Shown piece by piece: positions 21,634 through 29,951 of a stretch of DNA of 64,000 nt. A program made the position numbers and the translations under genes. Origin of the DNA: Dokdonella sp. (GTDB lineage Bacteria; Pseudomonadota; Gammaproteobacteria; Xanthomonadales; Rhodanobacteraceae); the NCBI RefSeq assembly GCF_019634775.1, contig NZ_JAHCAS010000001.1, positions 1,550,001 to 1,614,000 of the forward strand, written 5' to 3'. The notes below the pieces were generated by a model, which saw nothing but the letters and a program-made list of their open reading frames with translations, was not told where the DNA came from and ran no database searches. The stretch's first letter is position 1. Each line of letters opens with the position of its first letter.

Positions 21634-22890
21634 TCAATCGGCGATCACATACTCCGGCAACTTGCGCGCGACTACGATGTTTTTCAGGCGCACGTATTTC
21701 GGCAGGCCGTCGCGGCCGTACGGCGGGGACGCCTCGCCACGGACCAGTGGTTCGAGGTAGCGCCGCGCGGCGGCGGTGATGCCGTAGCCATCGCGGCTGA
21801 TGAAGCCTTTCGGCAGTTTCTTCTCGTGGTTGGCGACCCTGGCCAACGGCACGGCCTCGATCTTCCAGCGATACGGTGCATCGGAAGTACGGATGATCGC
21901 CGGCATGACCGCGTTGCGCCCGGCCAGGGCGAGTTCGACGCCGGCCTTGCCGACCGCACAGGCGTGGTCGAGGTCGGTCTTGGAGGCGATGTGGCGCGCC
22001 GAGCGCTGCAGGTAGTCCGGCAAGGCCCAGTGGTACTTGTAGCCGAGCCGGTCCTTGACCAGCTGGGCGACCAGCGGGGCGACGCCGCCGAGCTGGGCAT
22101 GGCCGAAGGCGTCGCGCGTGCCGACTTCCGAGAGGAACCGGCCTTCCTTGTCGCGCACGCCTTCGGAGACGACGACCGTGCACCAGCCGACGCGCTCGAC
22201 GGTGGCCCTGACGCGGGCGAGGAAAGCGTCCTCGTCGAAGGCGATCTCGGGGAACAGGATCACGTGCGGCGCCTCGTCGGCGCTCTTGCCGGCGAGGCCG
22301 GCGGCGGCGGCGATCCAGCCGGCGTGGCGGCCCATCACTTCGATGACGAAGACCTTGGTCGAGGATTCGGCCATCGAGGCGACATCGAGGCTGGCTTCGA
22401 GCACGGACACGGCCGTGTACTTCGCCACCGAGCCGAAGCCGGGGCAGCAGTCGGTCACGGCGAGGTCGTTGTCGACGGTCTTGGGTACGCCGACCACGGT
22501 GACGTCGTAGCCGAGCGCCTTGCCGACCTGCGAGATCTTGAGCGAGGTGTCGGCCGAGTCGTTGCCGCCGTTGTAGAGGAACCAGCGGATGTCGTGCGCG
22601 CGGAACACCTCGATCAGGCGCTCGTAGCGCGCGCGGTCCTGCTCGATCGACTTGAGCTTGAAGCGGCACGAGCCGAACGCGCCGCCCGGGGTGTGGCGCA
22701 ATGCCGCGATCGCCGCGGCCGATTCCTTCGAGGTGTCGATCAGGTCCTCGCGCAGCGCGCCGATGATGCCGTTGCGCGCGGCCAGCACGCGCACGCCGTG
22801 CTTGCGCGCGGTCTCGATCACGGCGCCGGCCGTGGCATTGATGACGGCGGTGACGCCGCCGGATTGCGCGTACAGCAGCTTGCCCTGCAT
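21634..22890 (-). CDS. pfp: PPi-dependent 6-phosphofructokinase
   Basis: This 418-residue cytosolic enzyme phosphorylates fructose 6-phosphate reversibly using PPi. The donor-site signature is GGNDS at 108-112, with Asp where ATP-PFKs have Gly104, and the following motif is PKTVDND at 136-142, with Lys where ATP-PFKs have Gly124. Both changes mark the PPi-dependent class. The Asn in place of the usual first Asp of GGDD is a small deviation worth noting. MGRHAGWIA and the substrate-binding region are intact. It is divergent from adk, with a 120-base gap that must hold both promoters. It works with HppA and Ppa on the same PPi pool. Confidence 0.93.
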   Translation of the reverse strand: MQGKLLYAQSGGVTAVINATAGAVIETARKHGVRVLAARNGIIGALREDLIDTSKESAAAIAALRHTPGGAFGSCRFKLKSIEQDRARYERLIEVFRAHDIRWFLYNGGNDSADTSLKISQVGKALGYDVTVVGVPKTVDNDLAVTDCCPGFGSVAKYTAVSVLEASLDVASMAESSTKVFVIEVMGRHAGWIAAAAGLAGKSADEAPHVILFPEIAFDEDAFLARVRATVERVGWCTVVVSEGVRDKEGRFLSEVGTRDAFGHAQLGGVAPLVAQLVKDRLGYKYHWALPDYLQRSARHIASKTDLDHACAVGKAGVELALAGRNAVMPAIIRTSDAPYRWKIEAVPLARVANHEKKLPKGFISRDGYGITAAARRYLEPLVRGEASPPYGRDGLPKYVRLKNIVVARKLPEYVIAD

Positions 22891-23011
22891 GGATGGTTCC
22901 TCGTCGTTCGTTGCCGCGCCACGGTTTGACTGTATCGGCGTCTGCGGCTAGCGTTGCCGAGTCTAGCGCAGCACTGCTTTCGTCCACGCTGCCGTCAACC
23001 CAAGGACCACT

Positions 23012-23578
23012 ATGCGACTCGTGCTGCTCGGTGCACCCGGTTCGGGCAAGGGGACTCAGGCTGCCTCGTTGAAGACCTCGCTCGGCGTTCCGCATGTTTC
23101 CACCGGCGACCTGCTGCGCGCGGCAGTCAAGGCCGGCACGCCGCTCGGCCTCAAGGCCAAGGCGGTCATGGAGGCCGGCCAGCTCGTCTCCGACGACATC
23201 GTCCTCGGCATGCTCGAGGAGCGCCTCGCCGAAGCCGACGCCAAGGCCGGTTTCATCCTCGACGGCTATCCGCGCAACGTCGCCCAGTGCACCGCGCTCG
23301 AGGCGCTGCTCGCGCGCATCGGCCAGCCGCTCGACGTGGCGGTCAAGCTGGAAGTGCCAAATGAACTGATCGTCGAGCGCATCGCTGGCCGTGCCGCCGC
23401 CGAGGGGCGCAAGGACGACACCCCCGAGACCGTGCGCGAGCGCCTGCGTGTGTATGCCGAACAGACCGAGCCGGTCGCGGGCTACTTCGCCGAGCACGGC
23501 AAGCTGGTCGTCGTCGACGGCGTCGGCTCGCTCGACGAGGTGTTCGCGCGCATCACCGCCGCCTTGCCGAAGCACTGA
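23012..23578 (+). CDS. adk: Adenylate kinase (short LID form)
   Basis: This 188-residue cytosolic enzyme interconverts ATP + AMP and 2 ADP. The P-loop GAPGSGKGT lies at residues 7-15, the AMP-binding region STGDLLRAAV follows, and DGYPRNVAQ is the conserved hinge motif. The LID between about 127 and 140 is short and has no zinc cysteines, as in many Xanthomonadales. It is followed by mpl with a 43-base gap on the same strand. Confidence 0.98.
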   Translation: MRLVLLGAPGSGKGTQAASLKTSLGVPHVSTGDLLRAAVKAGTPLGLKAKAVMEAGQLVSDDIVLGMLEERLAEADAKAGFILDGYPRNVAQCTALEALLARIGQPLDVAVKLEVPNELIVERIAGRAAAEGRKDDTPETVRERLRVYAEQTEPVAGYFAEHGKLVVVDGVGSLDEVFARITAALPKH

Positions 23579-23621
23579 TGCGCGCCGCCGCGCGGGCCGC
23601 GGCCGGCGGGGACTCCGCGCG

Positions 23622-25067
23622 ATGAAACTGCACATCCTCGGCATCTGCGGCACCTTCATGGGCGGCATCGCCGCGCTCGCGCGCGAACTCGGCCACGAGG
23701 TCGATGGCTCGGACGCGAATGTCTATCCGCCGATGTCGACCCAGCTCGAAGCGCTCGGCATCGCCCTGAAATCCGGCTACGCCGCGGCCCATCTCGAACC
23801 GGCGCCCGATCTCGTCGTCGTCGGCAACGCGCTTTCGCGCGGCAATCCGGCGGTCGAACATCTGCTCGACACGCGCCTGCCCTACATCTCCGGTCCGCAA
23901 TGGCTCGGCGAACAGGTGCTCGCCGGCCGCCGCGTGCTCGCCGTCGCCGGCACACATGGCAAGACCACCACCACCTCGCTGCTGGCCTGGCTGCTCGAAT
24001 CGGCCGGGCGCGCGCCGGGTTTCCTCGTCGGCGGCGTGCCGGCGAACTTTGGGGTGTCGGCCAGGCTGGGGCCGGGATTGGAGATTGGGGATTGGGGAAC
24101 GGAAAGAGCAGGTCGCGGGAGCCTGCCCGGCGGTGTCGAATCCCCGGTCCCGAATCCCGAATCCCCGCTCTTCGTCATCGAAGCCGACGAATACGACACG
24201 GCCTTCTTCGACAAGCGTTCGAAGTTCGTGCACTACCGGCCGAGCGTGGCGATCCTGAACAACCTCGAATACGACCACGCCGACATCTTCCCTGATGTCG
24301 CCGCGATCCAGCGCCAGTTCCATCACCTGGTGCGCATCGTGCCGGGCAACGGCTGCCTGGTCGTCAATGCCGAGGACGCGCGCCTCGCCGAGGTGCTGGC
24401 GATGGGCTGCTGGTCGCCGGTCGAGAGTTTCGGCATCGATGCCGGCGACTGGCGTGCCGAACTCGTCGAAGCCGATGGCTCGGTGTTCCGCGTGAGCCAG
24501 CGCGGCGAGGCGATCGGCGAAGTGCGCTGGTCGATGCTCGGTCGCCACAACGTGATGAACGCGCTCGCCGCGCTGGTCGCCGCTCATGCGGTCGGCATCG
24601 ACGTGCGCACGCTGCTGCCGGCGTTTGCCGGTTTCGGCAGCGTGAAGCGTCGCCTCGAACGCATCGGCGAGCATGCCGGCATCGTCGTGCTCGACGACTT
24701 CGCCCATCATCCGACCGCCATCGCCACCACGCTGGCCGGCCTGCGTGCGCGCGTCGGCGCGGGCCGTCTCGTCGTCGCCCTCGAGCCGCGCTCGAACTCG
24801 ATGCGGCTTGGTGCGCATGCCGAAGAACTCGCGCCCTCACTGGCTGACGCTGATCGCGTCGTCTTCCTGCATCGCCCCGAACTGCCGTGGGATGCACAGC
24901 GCGTGATCGGCGCGCTGGGTGGACGCGGCACGACGGCATCGAGCGTCGATGCCCTGCTCGGCGCGTTGGCCGGCGAGGTGCGGAGTGGCGACCATGTCGT
25001 CTTCATGTCCAACGGCGGCTTCGAGGACGCGCCGCGCCGGTTCTTCGCGCGCCTGCGCGGCCAGTGA
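23622..25067 (+). CDS. mpl: Murein tripeptide ligase Mpl, with in-frame repeat insertion
   Basis: Mpl re-attaches the recycled tripeptide L-Ala-gamma-D-Glu-meso-DAP to UDP-MurNAc. The 481-residue protein shows HILGICGTFMGG at the start, the ATP loop AGTHGKTTTTSL (about 110-121), VIEADEYDTAFFDKRSKF (about 185-202) and DDFAHHPTA. Relative to E. coli Mpl, about 31 residues (roughly 150-182, encoded at 24070-24170) are inserted between SARLG and the SPLFVIEADEYD motif. The insertion is translated from a palindromic repeat and keeps the frame. It falls in a loop before the nucleotide-binding core, so activity may be kept. Confidence 0.96.
   Translation: MKLHILGICGTFMGGIAALARELGHEVDGSDANVYPPMSTQLEALGIALKSGYAAAHLEPAPDLVVVGNALSRGNPAVEHLLDTRLPYISGPQWLGEQVLAGRRVLAVAGTHGKTTTTSLLAWLLESAGRAPGFLVGGVPANFGVSARLGPGLEIGDWGTERAGRGSLPGGVESPVPNPESPLFVIEADEYDTAFFDKRSKFVHYRPSVAILNNLEYDHADIFPDVAAIQRQFHHLVRIVPGNGCLVVNAEDARLAEVLAMGCWSPVESFGIDAGDWRAELVEADGSVFRVSQRGEAIGEVRWSMLGRHNVMNALAALVAAHAVGIDVRTLLPAFAGFGSVKRRLERIGEHAGIVVLDDFAHHPTAIATTLAGLRARVGAGRLVVALEPRSNSMRLGAHAEELAPSLADADRVVFLHRPELPWDAQRVIGALGGRGTTASSVDALLGALAGEVRSGDHVVFMSNGGFEDAPRRFFARLRGQ
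24070..24172. repeat. Palindromic repeat inserted inside mpl
   Basis: GGGATTGGAGATTGGGGATT at the left faces, in inverted order, CCCGAATCCCGAATCCCC at the right (about 24148-24166). This GGGATTSGGGA pattern is a well-known noncoding repeat style in Xanthomonadales and is out of keeping with the surrounding codon use. Here it is read through in frame as a Gly/Pro/Glu-rich peptide. Confidence 0.8.
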
Positions 25068-25078
25068 GCCCGGCGCCG

Positions 25079-26536
25079 ATGCGATTCCGGCGCGAGGCTG
25101 TTCCGCCTGTGCTGCGTGCCGCATCGTTGTTGGCCTGGCTGCTGCTCGCGCTGGCAGCGTTGCGCGGCATCCTGTTCATCGCCGCCGAGCCGATGCTGGC
25201 CGTCGCCAACAATTTCGACATGATCCGCGTGCAGGCCTGCATCGACGTCTTTCCGGCGCGGGCCGATGATGTGCCGATCGAGGCGTCCAGTCATCGCGCG
25301 CCCCTCGAACGCTACCGTTTCGCGCACTCGGACAGTCCATGCTTCATCACCTCTGAACTGTTGTTCGCCGCCCTGGCCGTGCCGGGAATGTGGGTGGAAC
25401 AGGCGATCCGCGACGACGCGACGTTCTCGTTGCGCTGGCAGGGCTGGATCAAGCTCGCGCTGCTGCTCGCGTTCGCCGCCGCAGTGACGCATCGTCTGCT
25501 TGCCCTTGGCCGTGCGGACCTGGCCGTGGGTCACGCGGCCCTGGTTGCGCTGGTGCTGTGTGATCCGGGCAACCTGGTCTACTTCAACACGTTCTATGCG
25601 CAGGCTGCCGCCGTGTTGTTCCTGTATGCGCTGCTGGCAGGAACCGTGGTCGTGGTCGCCACGGACGCCGAGCCATCGCGCATCGCGTTGGTCGCGCTGG
25701 GACTGTGTGCGGCACTGCTGGCCTTGACCAAGCTCCAGCATGCCGTCTTGCCGCTGGCGATCGTCGTCCTGCTGCTTCCGTTGGCGTGGCGGCATCCGCA
25801 ACGCTGGCGGCGCCCCCTGCTGGCGATGGTCATCGGTGGAGTGGTCGGCGGTGGCGTGCAGGTCGTGCAGATGAATTCGGCGCACACGGTGGGCATCGCA
25901 CGGGCCAATATCGTCAATACGGTTTTCCCGACCATGCTCCCCGAGTCCGCGGACGTCGCGCGCACCATGGCCGAACTCGGCCTGTCGGAACGTTGCCTGC
26001 AGGCGGTCGGCAAGAGCTGGTACATGCGCGGCATGCAGGACGGAAGCCTGTGCCCGGAGTCGCTGGAGCTTTCGCGTGGTCGCGTGACCCGGGTATTGCT
26101 GGCGAACCCGATGATCATCTGGCGCATGGTCAACGGCGCCATCGAGCGCATGCGGCCGTGGTTGTCGCCGCATCTTGGCATGGTGGCCGGTCTCGATCTC
26201 GCACCACTGCCCGCCGGTGTGCCGACGCTTGCACGAATCATCGAGGCGATGCCGATGGCTGTCTGGAAATTCGGCCTGCTCGGTTTGCCCCTGCTGGCTT
26301 GCGTGATGGCTCTGCGGCGAACACACGGCGCGCAGGTGGCCGGGAACGCGCTGCTGATGACCTGTTGCGTGCTGCCGCTGTTCATCACCGGCGTAGCGGT
26401 ATACGGCGACGGCTATGTGGACCTGCACGCGCACACGCACTTGGCGTTTCCGCTGTCGATGGTCGCCCTCGTGCTGGTGGCATGGATGCTGGCAATGGAT
26501 CTCGTCGCCGGGCTGCGCGCCTTGCGGATGTCATGA
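25079..26536 (+). CDS. Polytopic membrane protein of unknown function
   Basis: This 485-residue protein has about ten hydrophobic segments. A periplasmic first loop (about residues 40-95) contains two cysteines and the phrase FAHSDSPCFITSELLF. A second long loop (about 265-350) contains LPESADVARTMAELGLSERC. Topology resembles glycan-modifying membrane proteins but I recognise no motif. It begins 11 bases after mpl, suggesting co-transcription with the cell-wall recycling gene. The next gene follows after 41 bases. No assignment is offered. Confidence 0.7.
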   Translation: MRFRREAVPPVLRAASLLAWLLLALAALRGILFIAAEPMLAVANNFDMIRVQACIDVFPARADDVPIEASSHRAPLERYRFAHSDSPCFITSELLFAALAVPGMWVEQAIRDDATFSLRWQGWIKLALLLAFAAAVTHRLLALGRADLAVGHAALVALVLCDPGNLVYFNTFYAQAAAVLFLYALLAGTVVVVATDAEPSRIALVALGLCAALLALTKLQHAVLPLAIVVLLLPLAWRHPQRWRRPLLAMVIGGVVGGGVQVVQMNSAHTVGIARANIVNTVFPTMLPESADVARTMAELGLSERCLQAVGKSWYMRGMQDGSLCPESLELSRGRVTRVLLANPMIIWRMVNGAIERMRPWLSPHLGMVAGLDLAPLPAGVPTLARIIEAMPMAVWKFGLLGLPLLACVMALRRTHGAQVAGNALLMTCCVLPLFITGVAVYGDGYVDLHAHTHLAFPLSMVALVLVAWMLAMDLVAGLRALRMS

Positions 26537-26577
26537 CGCCATTGCGGGATTGATTGCAGCATCCCTAGACTCCCGCG

Positions 26578-27168
26578 GTGGAATCGACCGACCTCCCGCT
26601 GTTTCCGCTGTCCACCGTGCTGTTTCCCGGCGGGCAGTTGCAGTTGCGCATCTTCGAGGCGCGCTATCTCGACCTGGTGCGCGACTGCGCGCGCGACGGC
26701 TCGGGTTTCGGCGTGTGTCTGATTCTCGAAGGCGGCGAAGTCGGCGAGCCGGCGATTCCCGCCGCCTTCGGCACGCTCGCGCGCATCAGCGATTTCCACA
26801 CCCTGCCTGGTGGTCTGCTCGGTATCCAGGTGAGGGGTGGCGAGCGCTTCCATGTCGAGGAGACTCGCGTGCGCAGCAACGGGCTCGTGCACGCACGGGT
26901 GCGTTTCCTGCCCGACGAACCGGTCGTCACCGTGCCGGCCGAACATGGCCTGCTGGCGACGATCCTCGAGCGTCTGCTCGAACGCATTGGCGGTGCGCCT
27001 GCCCGTGTCGAACGTGCGCGCTACGACGACGCGAGCTGGCTCGGGTTCCGTCTCGCCGAAACCTTGCCGCTGGAGGCGCACGAACGCCAGGAGTTGTTGC
27101 AGATGACCGATCCGCTCGCCCGTCTCGGGCGCCTGACCCACCATATCCCGCGCTTCCAGCGCGCATGA
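26578..27168 (+). CDS. Lon substrate-binding-domain protein (LON N-terminal domain only)
   Basis: This 196-residue protein covers the N-terminal domain of Lon peptidase without the ATPase or protease. Diagnostic phrases are LPLFPLSTVLFPGGQLQLRIFEARYLDLVRD-like text at the start (the motif LFPLSTVLFPGG), FGTLARISDF and GGERFHVEE. Single-domain proteins of this kind are widespread, and their function is unsettled; cereblon-like binding is one idea. The start is a GTG at 26578; no strong ribosome binding site is visible. It is followed by the SDR gene after 10 bases. Confidence 0.92.
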   Translation: MESTDLPLFPLSTVLFPGGQLQLRIFEARYLDLVRDCARDGSGFGVCLILEGGEVGEPAIPAAFGTLARISDFHTLPGGLLGIQVRGGERFHVEETRVRSNGLVHARVRFLPDEPVVTVPAEHGLLATILERLLERIGGAPARVERARYDDASWLGFRLAETLPLEAHERQELLQMTDPLARLGRLTHHIPRFQRA

Positions 27169-27178
27169 AGGAATCCGC

Positions 27179-28006
27179 ATGAGCACGCTTGCCGGCAAGA
27201 CCCTGTTCATCACCGGTGCCTCGCGAGGCATCGGCCTCGCCATCGCCGAGCGCGCGGCACGCGACGGCGCCAATATCGTCATCGCCGCAAAGAGCAACGT
27301 CGCCAACCCGAAGCTGCCCGGGACAATCCATACCGCCGCTGCGGCCATCGAGGCGGCCGGCGGGCGGGCGTTGGCGTTGCAGGTCGACATCCGCGAGGAG
27401 GAGCAGGTCGTCGCCGCCGTCGCGCGCACGGTCGAGCAGTTCGGCGGCATTGACATCCTCGTCAACAATGCCAGTGCGATCTGGTTGCGCGGCACGCTCG
27501 ATACGCCGATGAAGCGCTGGGATCTCATGCACCAGGTCAATGCGCGTGGCAGCTTCCTGTGCTCACAGGCCTGCCTGCCGTACCTGCGCAAGGCGGAGAA
27601 TCCGCACATCCTCATGCTCGCGCCACCGCCGAGTCTCGATCCAAAATGGTTCGGGCCGCATGTCGCCTACACGATCGCCAAGTACGGCATGAGCTTGTGC
27701 GTGCTCGGCATGGCCGAAGAGTTCCGCGCCGAGGGCATCGCCGTCAATGCGCTGTGGCCGCGCACGCTGATCGCAACGGACGCGTTGAACATGATCCCGG
27801 GTGTCTCCACCGCGAACGCGCGTACCCCGGCCATCGTCGCCGATGCCGCGCACGCGATCCTGGTCACGCCGAGCCGCGAGCGCACTGGGCAGTTCCTGAT
27901 CGACGACGAAGTCCTCGCCGCGGCCGGCGTCAGCGACTTCGATCGCTATGCCGTCGCGCCGGGCCAGCCATTGCTGCCCGATCTATTCCTCGACGCTTCG
28001 CGCTAG
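27179..28006 (+). CDS. Short-chain dehydrogenase/reductase (HSDL2-like)
   Basis: This 275-residue Rossmann-fold oxidoreductase has the cofactor motif GASRGIG (residues 13-19), NNAS near residue 98 and the catalytic YTIAK near 164-168. The cofactor-loop Lys and the long NVANPKLPGTIHTAAAAI segment resemble the SDR subgroup related to hydroxysteroid dehydrogenase-like protein 2. The conserved Ser of the catalytic triad falls in MLAPPPSLDP and is less certain. The substrate is unknown. It begins 10 bases after the Lon-N gene and probably shares its transcript. Confidence 0.9.
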   Translation: MSTLAGKTLFITGASRGIGLAIAERAARDGANIVIAAKSNVANPKLPGTIHTAAAAIEAAGGRALALQVDIREEEQVVAAVARTVEQFGGIDILVNNASAIWLRGTLDTPMKRWDLMHQVNARGSFLCSQACLPYLRKAENPHILMLAPPPSLDPKWFGPHVAYTIAKYGMSLCVLGMAEEFRAEGIAVNALWPRTLIATDALNMIPGVSTANARTPAIVADAAHAILVTPSRERTGQFLIDDEVLAAAGVSDFDRYAVAPGQPLLPDLFLDASR

Positions 28007-28032
28007 GATCGCCGGCACACAGGGGAGACATC

Positions 28033-28677
28033 ATGTCGAAGCCGTCGTTCGTTCTCGTTCTCGGTTTGTTGGTCGCCTCGTCCGCGCAGGCCGACCTCGT
28101 GTTCCACCAGGGTTTCGAGACCTGCTGGTCGTCCGCCTTGACCAAGGCCGATTTCCTCGCCCGCCTGCGCAACCAGGTCGACGGACGCACAGCCTGCCTG
28201 CCACCGCAGTCGGGCAACCAGTCCGGCATCGCCTACACGATCTGCAACACGCCGGACGGCTGCGGCAGCGGCGTGCCGGGTTGCGCGGTCACGGTGCAGT
28301 CGCAGGACTTTGCCGGTGACTTCATTGCCGGCCAGTTCAGCGCGCCGGGAACGGCGAGCGACATCGCCGTACCGTTGACGACGAGCCTGTTCGGCAACTG
28401 CACGATCAACATCACCGGCGTCACCCTGACGACCACGGTCGACTACCTCATGCGCCTCGACGGCATCGACGGCGTCCACGTCGAAGACATGCAGACGCCG
28501 CTGGTCGACATCACCAATTACTCGACCAGCAACAACTGCAACCCGGTCGTGGGGGCGCTCATCGCGAGCTACATCCCGCAGGCCGTCACCAGCGCCGAGG
28601 AAAATGCCGCAGCGGCCATCGAGCCGGGTCTGCGTGCGGACACGGTCGGCCAGTCGGTCTGTCCCTTGACTCCATGA
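28033..28677 (+). CDS. Small secreted protein, N-terminal FHQGFE motif
   Basis: This 214-residue protein has a strong signal peptide (about residues 1-20, cut after AQA). Directly after it comes DLVFHQGFETCW, a copy of the FxxGFE motif found at the C-terminus of the beta-helix proteins in this window. Six or more cysteines in the mature part suggest disulfides. I do not recognise the fold or function. GGGGAG lies just upstream of the ATG. It sits 26 bases after the SDR gene and 16 bases before argD. Confidence 0.75.
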   Translation: MSKPSFVLVLGLLVASSAQADLVFHQGFETCWSSALTKADFLARLRNQVDGRTACLPPQSGNQSGIAYTICNTPDGCGSGVPGCAVTVQSQDFAGDFIAGQFSAPGTASDIAVPLTTSLFGNCTINITGVTLTTTVDYLMRLDGIDGVHVEDMQTPLVDITNYSTSNNCNPVVGALIASYIPQAVTSAEENAAAAIEPGLRADTVGQSVCPLTP

Positions 28678-28693
28678 AACCGGTATCCGATCC

Positions 28694-29911
28694 GTGAGCA
28701 TCACATCCGACCTCATCGCAGCGGCGCGCCGTTGCAGTATGCCGGTGTACCGCCCGCGCGAGCTGGTCCTCGAGCGCGGCCAGGGTTCGCGCCTGTGGGA
28801 TATCGAGGGCCGCGAGTACATCGACTTCGCCGCCGGCATCGCGGTCAGTTCGCTCGGCCATGGTGATCCCGACATCCTCGCCGCCCTGCACGATCAGGCC
28901 GCGCGGCTGTGGCACACCAGCAACGTCTTCTACAGCGAACCGCCGATCCATCTCGCCGCGGAACTGGTCGCGGCCAGCGGATTCGCCAGACACGTGTTCC
29001 TGTGCAATTCAGGCGCAGAGGCCAACGAAGCCGCGATCAAGCTGGTGCGCAAGTTCGCCGCCGAGGCCGGGCGTCCACCCGAACGACGCACGATCCTCAC
29101 ATTCGAGGGCTCGTTCCATGGCCGTACCCTCGCCACGGTCACCGCCACCGCGCAGCCGAAGTACCAGCAGGGTTACGAGCCCCTGCCGGGCGGCTTCCGC
29201 TACGGGCGCTTCAACGACATCGACGCGCTCGATGCCGTGCTCGACGGCGACGTCTGCGCCGTGCTGGTCGAGCCGATCCAGGGCGAGAGCGGCGTCGTTC
29301 CGGCCACGCCGGAGTTCCTGCGCGCGCTGCGCGAACGCTGCGACGCGCTCGGCGCCCTGCTCGTGTTCGACGAGATCCAGTGCGGGTTGGGTCGTACCGG
29401 GCGCTTGTGGGCGCACGACTGGGTCGGGGTGAAGCCCGACGTGATGACCCTGGCCAAGGCGCTTGGCGCCGGTTTTCCCATCGGTGCCATGCTGGTTGGC
29501 GAGAAGGCCAGCGAGACGATGCAGTTCGGTGCACACGGCTCGACCTTCGGCGGCAATCCACTCGCCGCCGCAGTTGCGCGCGTCGCCCTGCGCAAGCTGT
29601 CCTCAGCCGAACTGCTGGCCAATGTCGAGCGCCAGTCGGTCACGCTGCGGATCGGGCTTGAGCGCCTCGGCAACGCCAGTGGCGTGTTCTCGCAGGTGCG
29701 CGGCCGCGGTCTGATGCTCGGCGCCGTGCTCGCGCCGGACCATGCCGGCCGCGCCGGAGAAATCCTCGACCACGCCGCGCACGAAGGCCTGCTCCTGCTG
29801 CAGGCCGGTCCCGACGTGCTGCGCTTCGTGCCGGCGTTGAACATCGGCGCCGAGGATGTCGCCGAAGGCCTGGCGCGGCTCGAGGCCGCGCTGGCCACTT
29901 TCACGGCATGA
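28694..29911 (+). CDS. argD: Acetylornithine/succinyldiaminopimelate aminotransferase
   Basis: This 405-residue PLP enzyme transfers the amino group of glutamate to N-acetylglutamate semialdehyde in arginine synthesis and, in many bacteria, also serves lysine/DAP synthesis. It has NSGAEANEAAIKL, the PLP-binding VFDEIQ at about 224-229 and the Schiff-base Lys255 in TLAKALGAG. The GTG start at 28694 is used. Distinguishing arginine from succinylornithine forms by sequence is not reliable. Upstream genes are unrelated to arginine synthesis. Confidence 0.93.
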   Translation: MSITSDLIAAARRCSMPVYRPRELVLERGQGSRLWDIEGREYIDFAAGIAVSSLGHGDPDILAALHDQAARLWHTSNVFYSEPPIHLAAELVAASGFARHVFLCNSGAEANEAAIKLVRKFAAEAGRPPERRTILTFEGSFHGRTLATVTATAQPKYQQGYEPLPGGFRYGRFNDIDALDAVLDGDVCAVLVEPIQGESGVVPATPEFLRALRERCDALGALLVFDEIQCGLGRTGRLWAHDWVGVKPDVMTLAKALGAGFPIGAMLVGEKASETMQFGAHGSTFGGNPLAAAVARVALRKLSSAELLANVERQSVTLRIGLERLGNASGVFSQVRGRGLMLGAVLAPDHAGRAGEILDHAAHEGLLLLQAGPDVLRFVPALNIGAEDVAEGLARLEAALATFTA

Positions 29912-29951
29912 GGGCATCGCAGCGAGCCGTTCGCCGCGCAGGCTCCTGGTC

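Noticed and set aside
21548..23668. A 706-codon minus-strand frame over the PFK, adk and mpl region
   Set aside because: It is an out-of-frame shadow. Real proteins with full motifs occupy the same DNA in other frames.
24070..24172. Possible frameshift or sequencing error in mpl
   Set aside because: The frame is continuous on both sides and all downstream motifs follow in the same frame, so it is an insertion rather than a shift.
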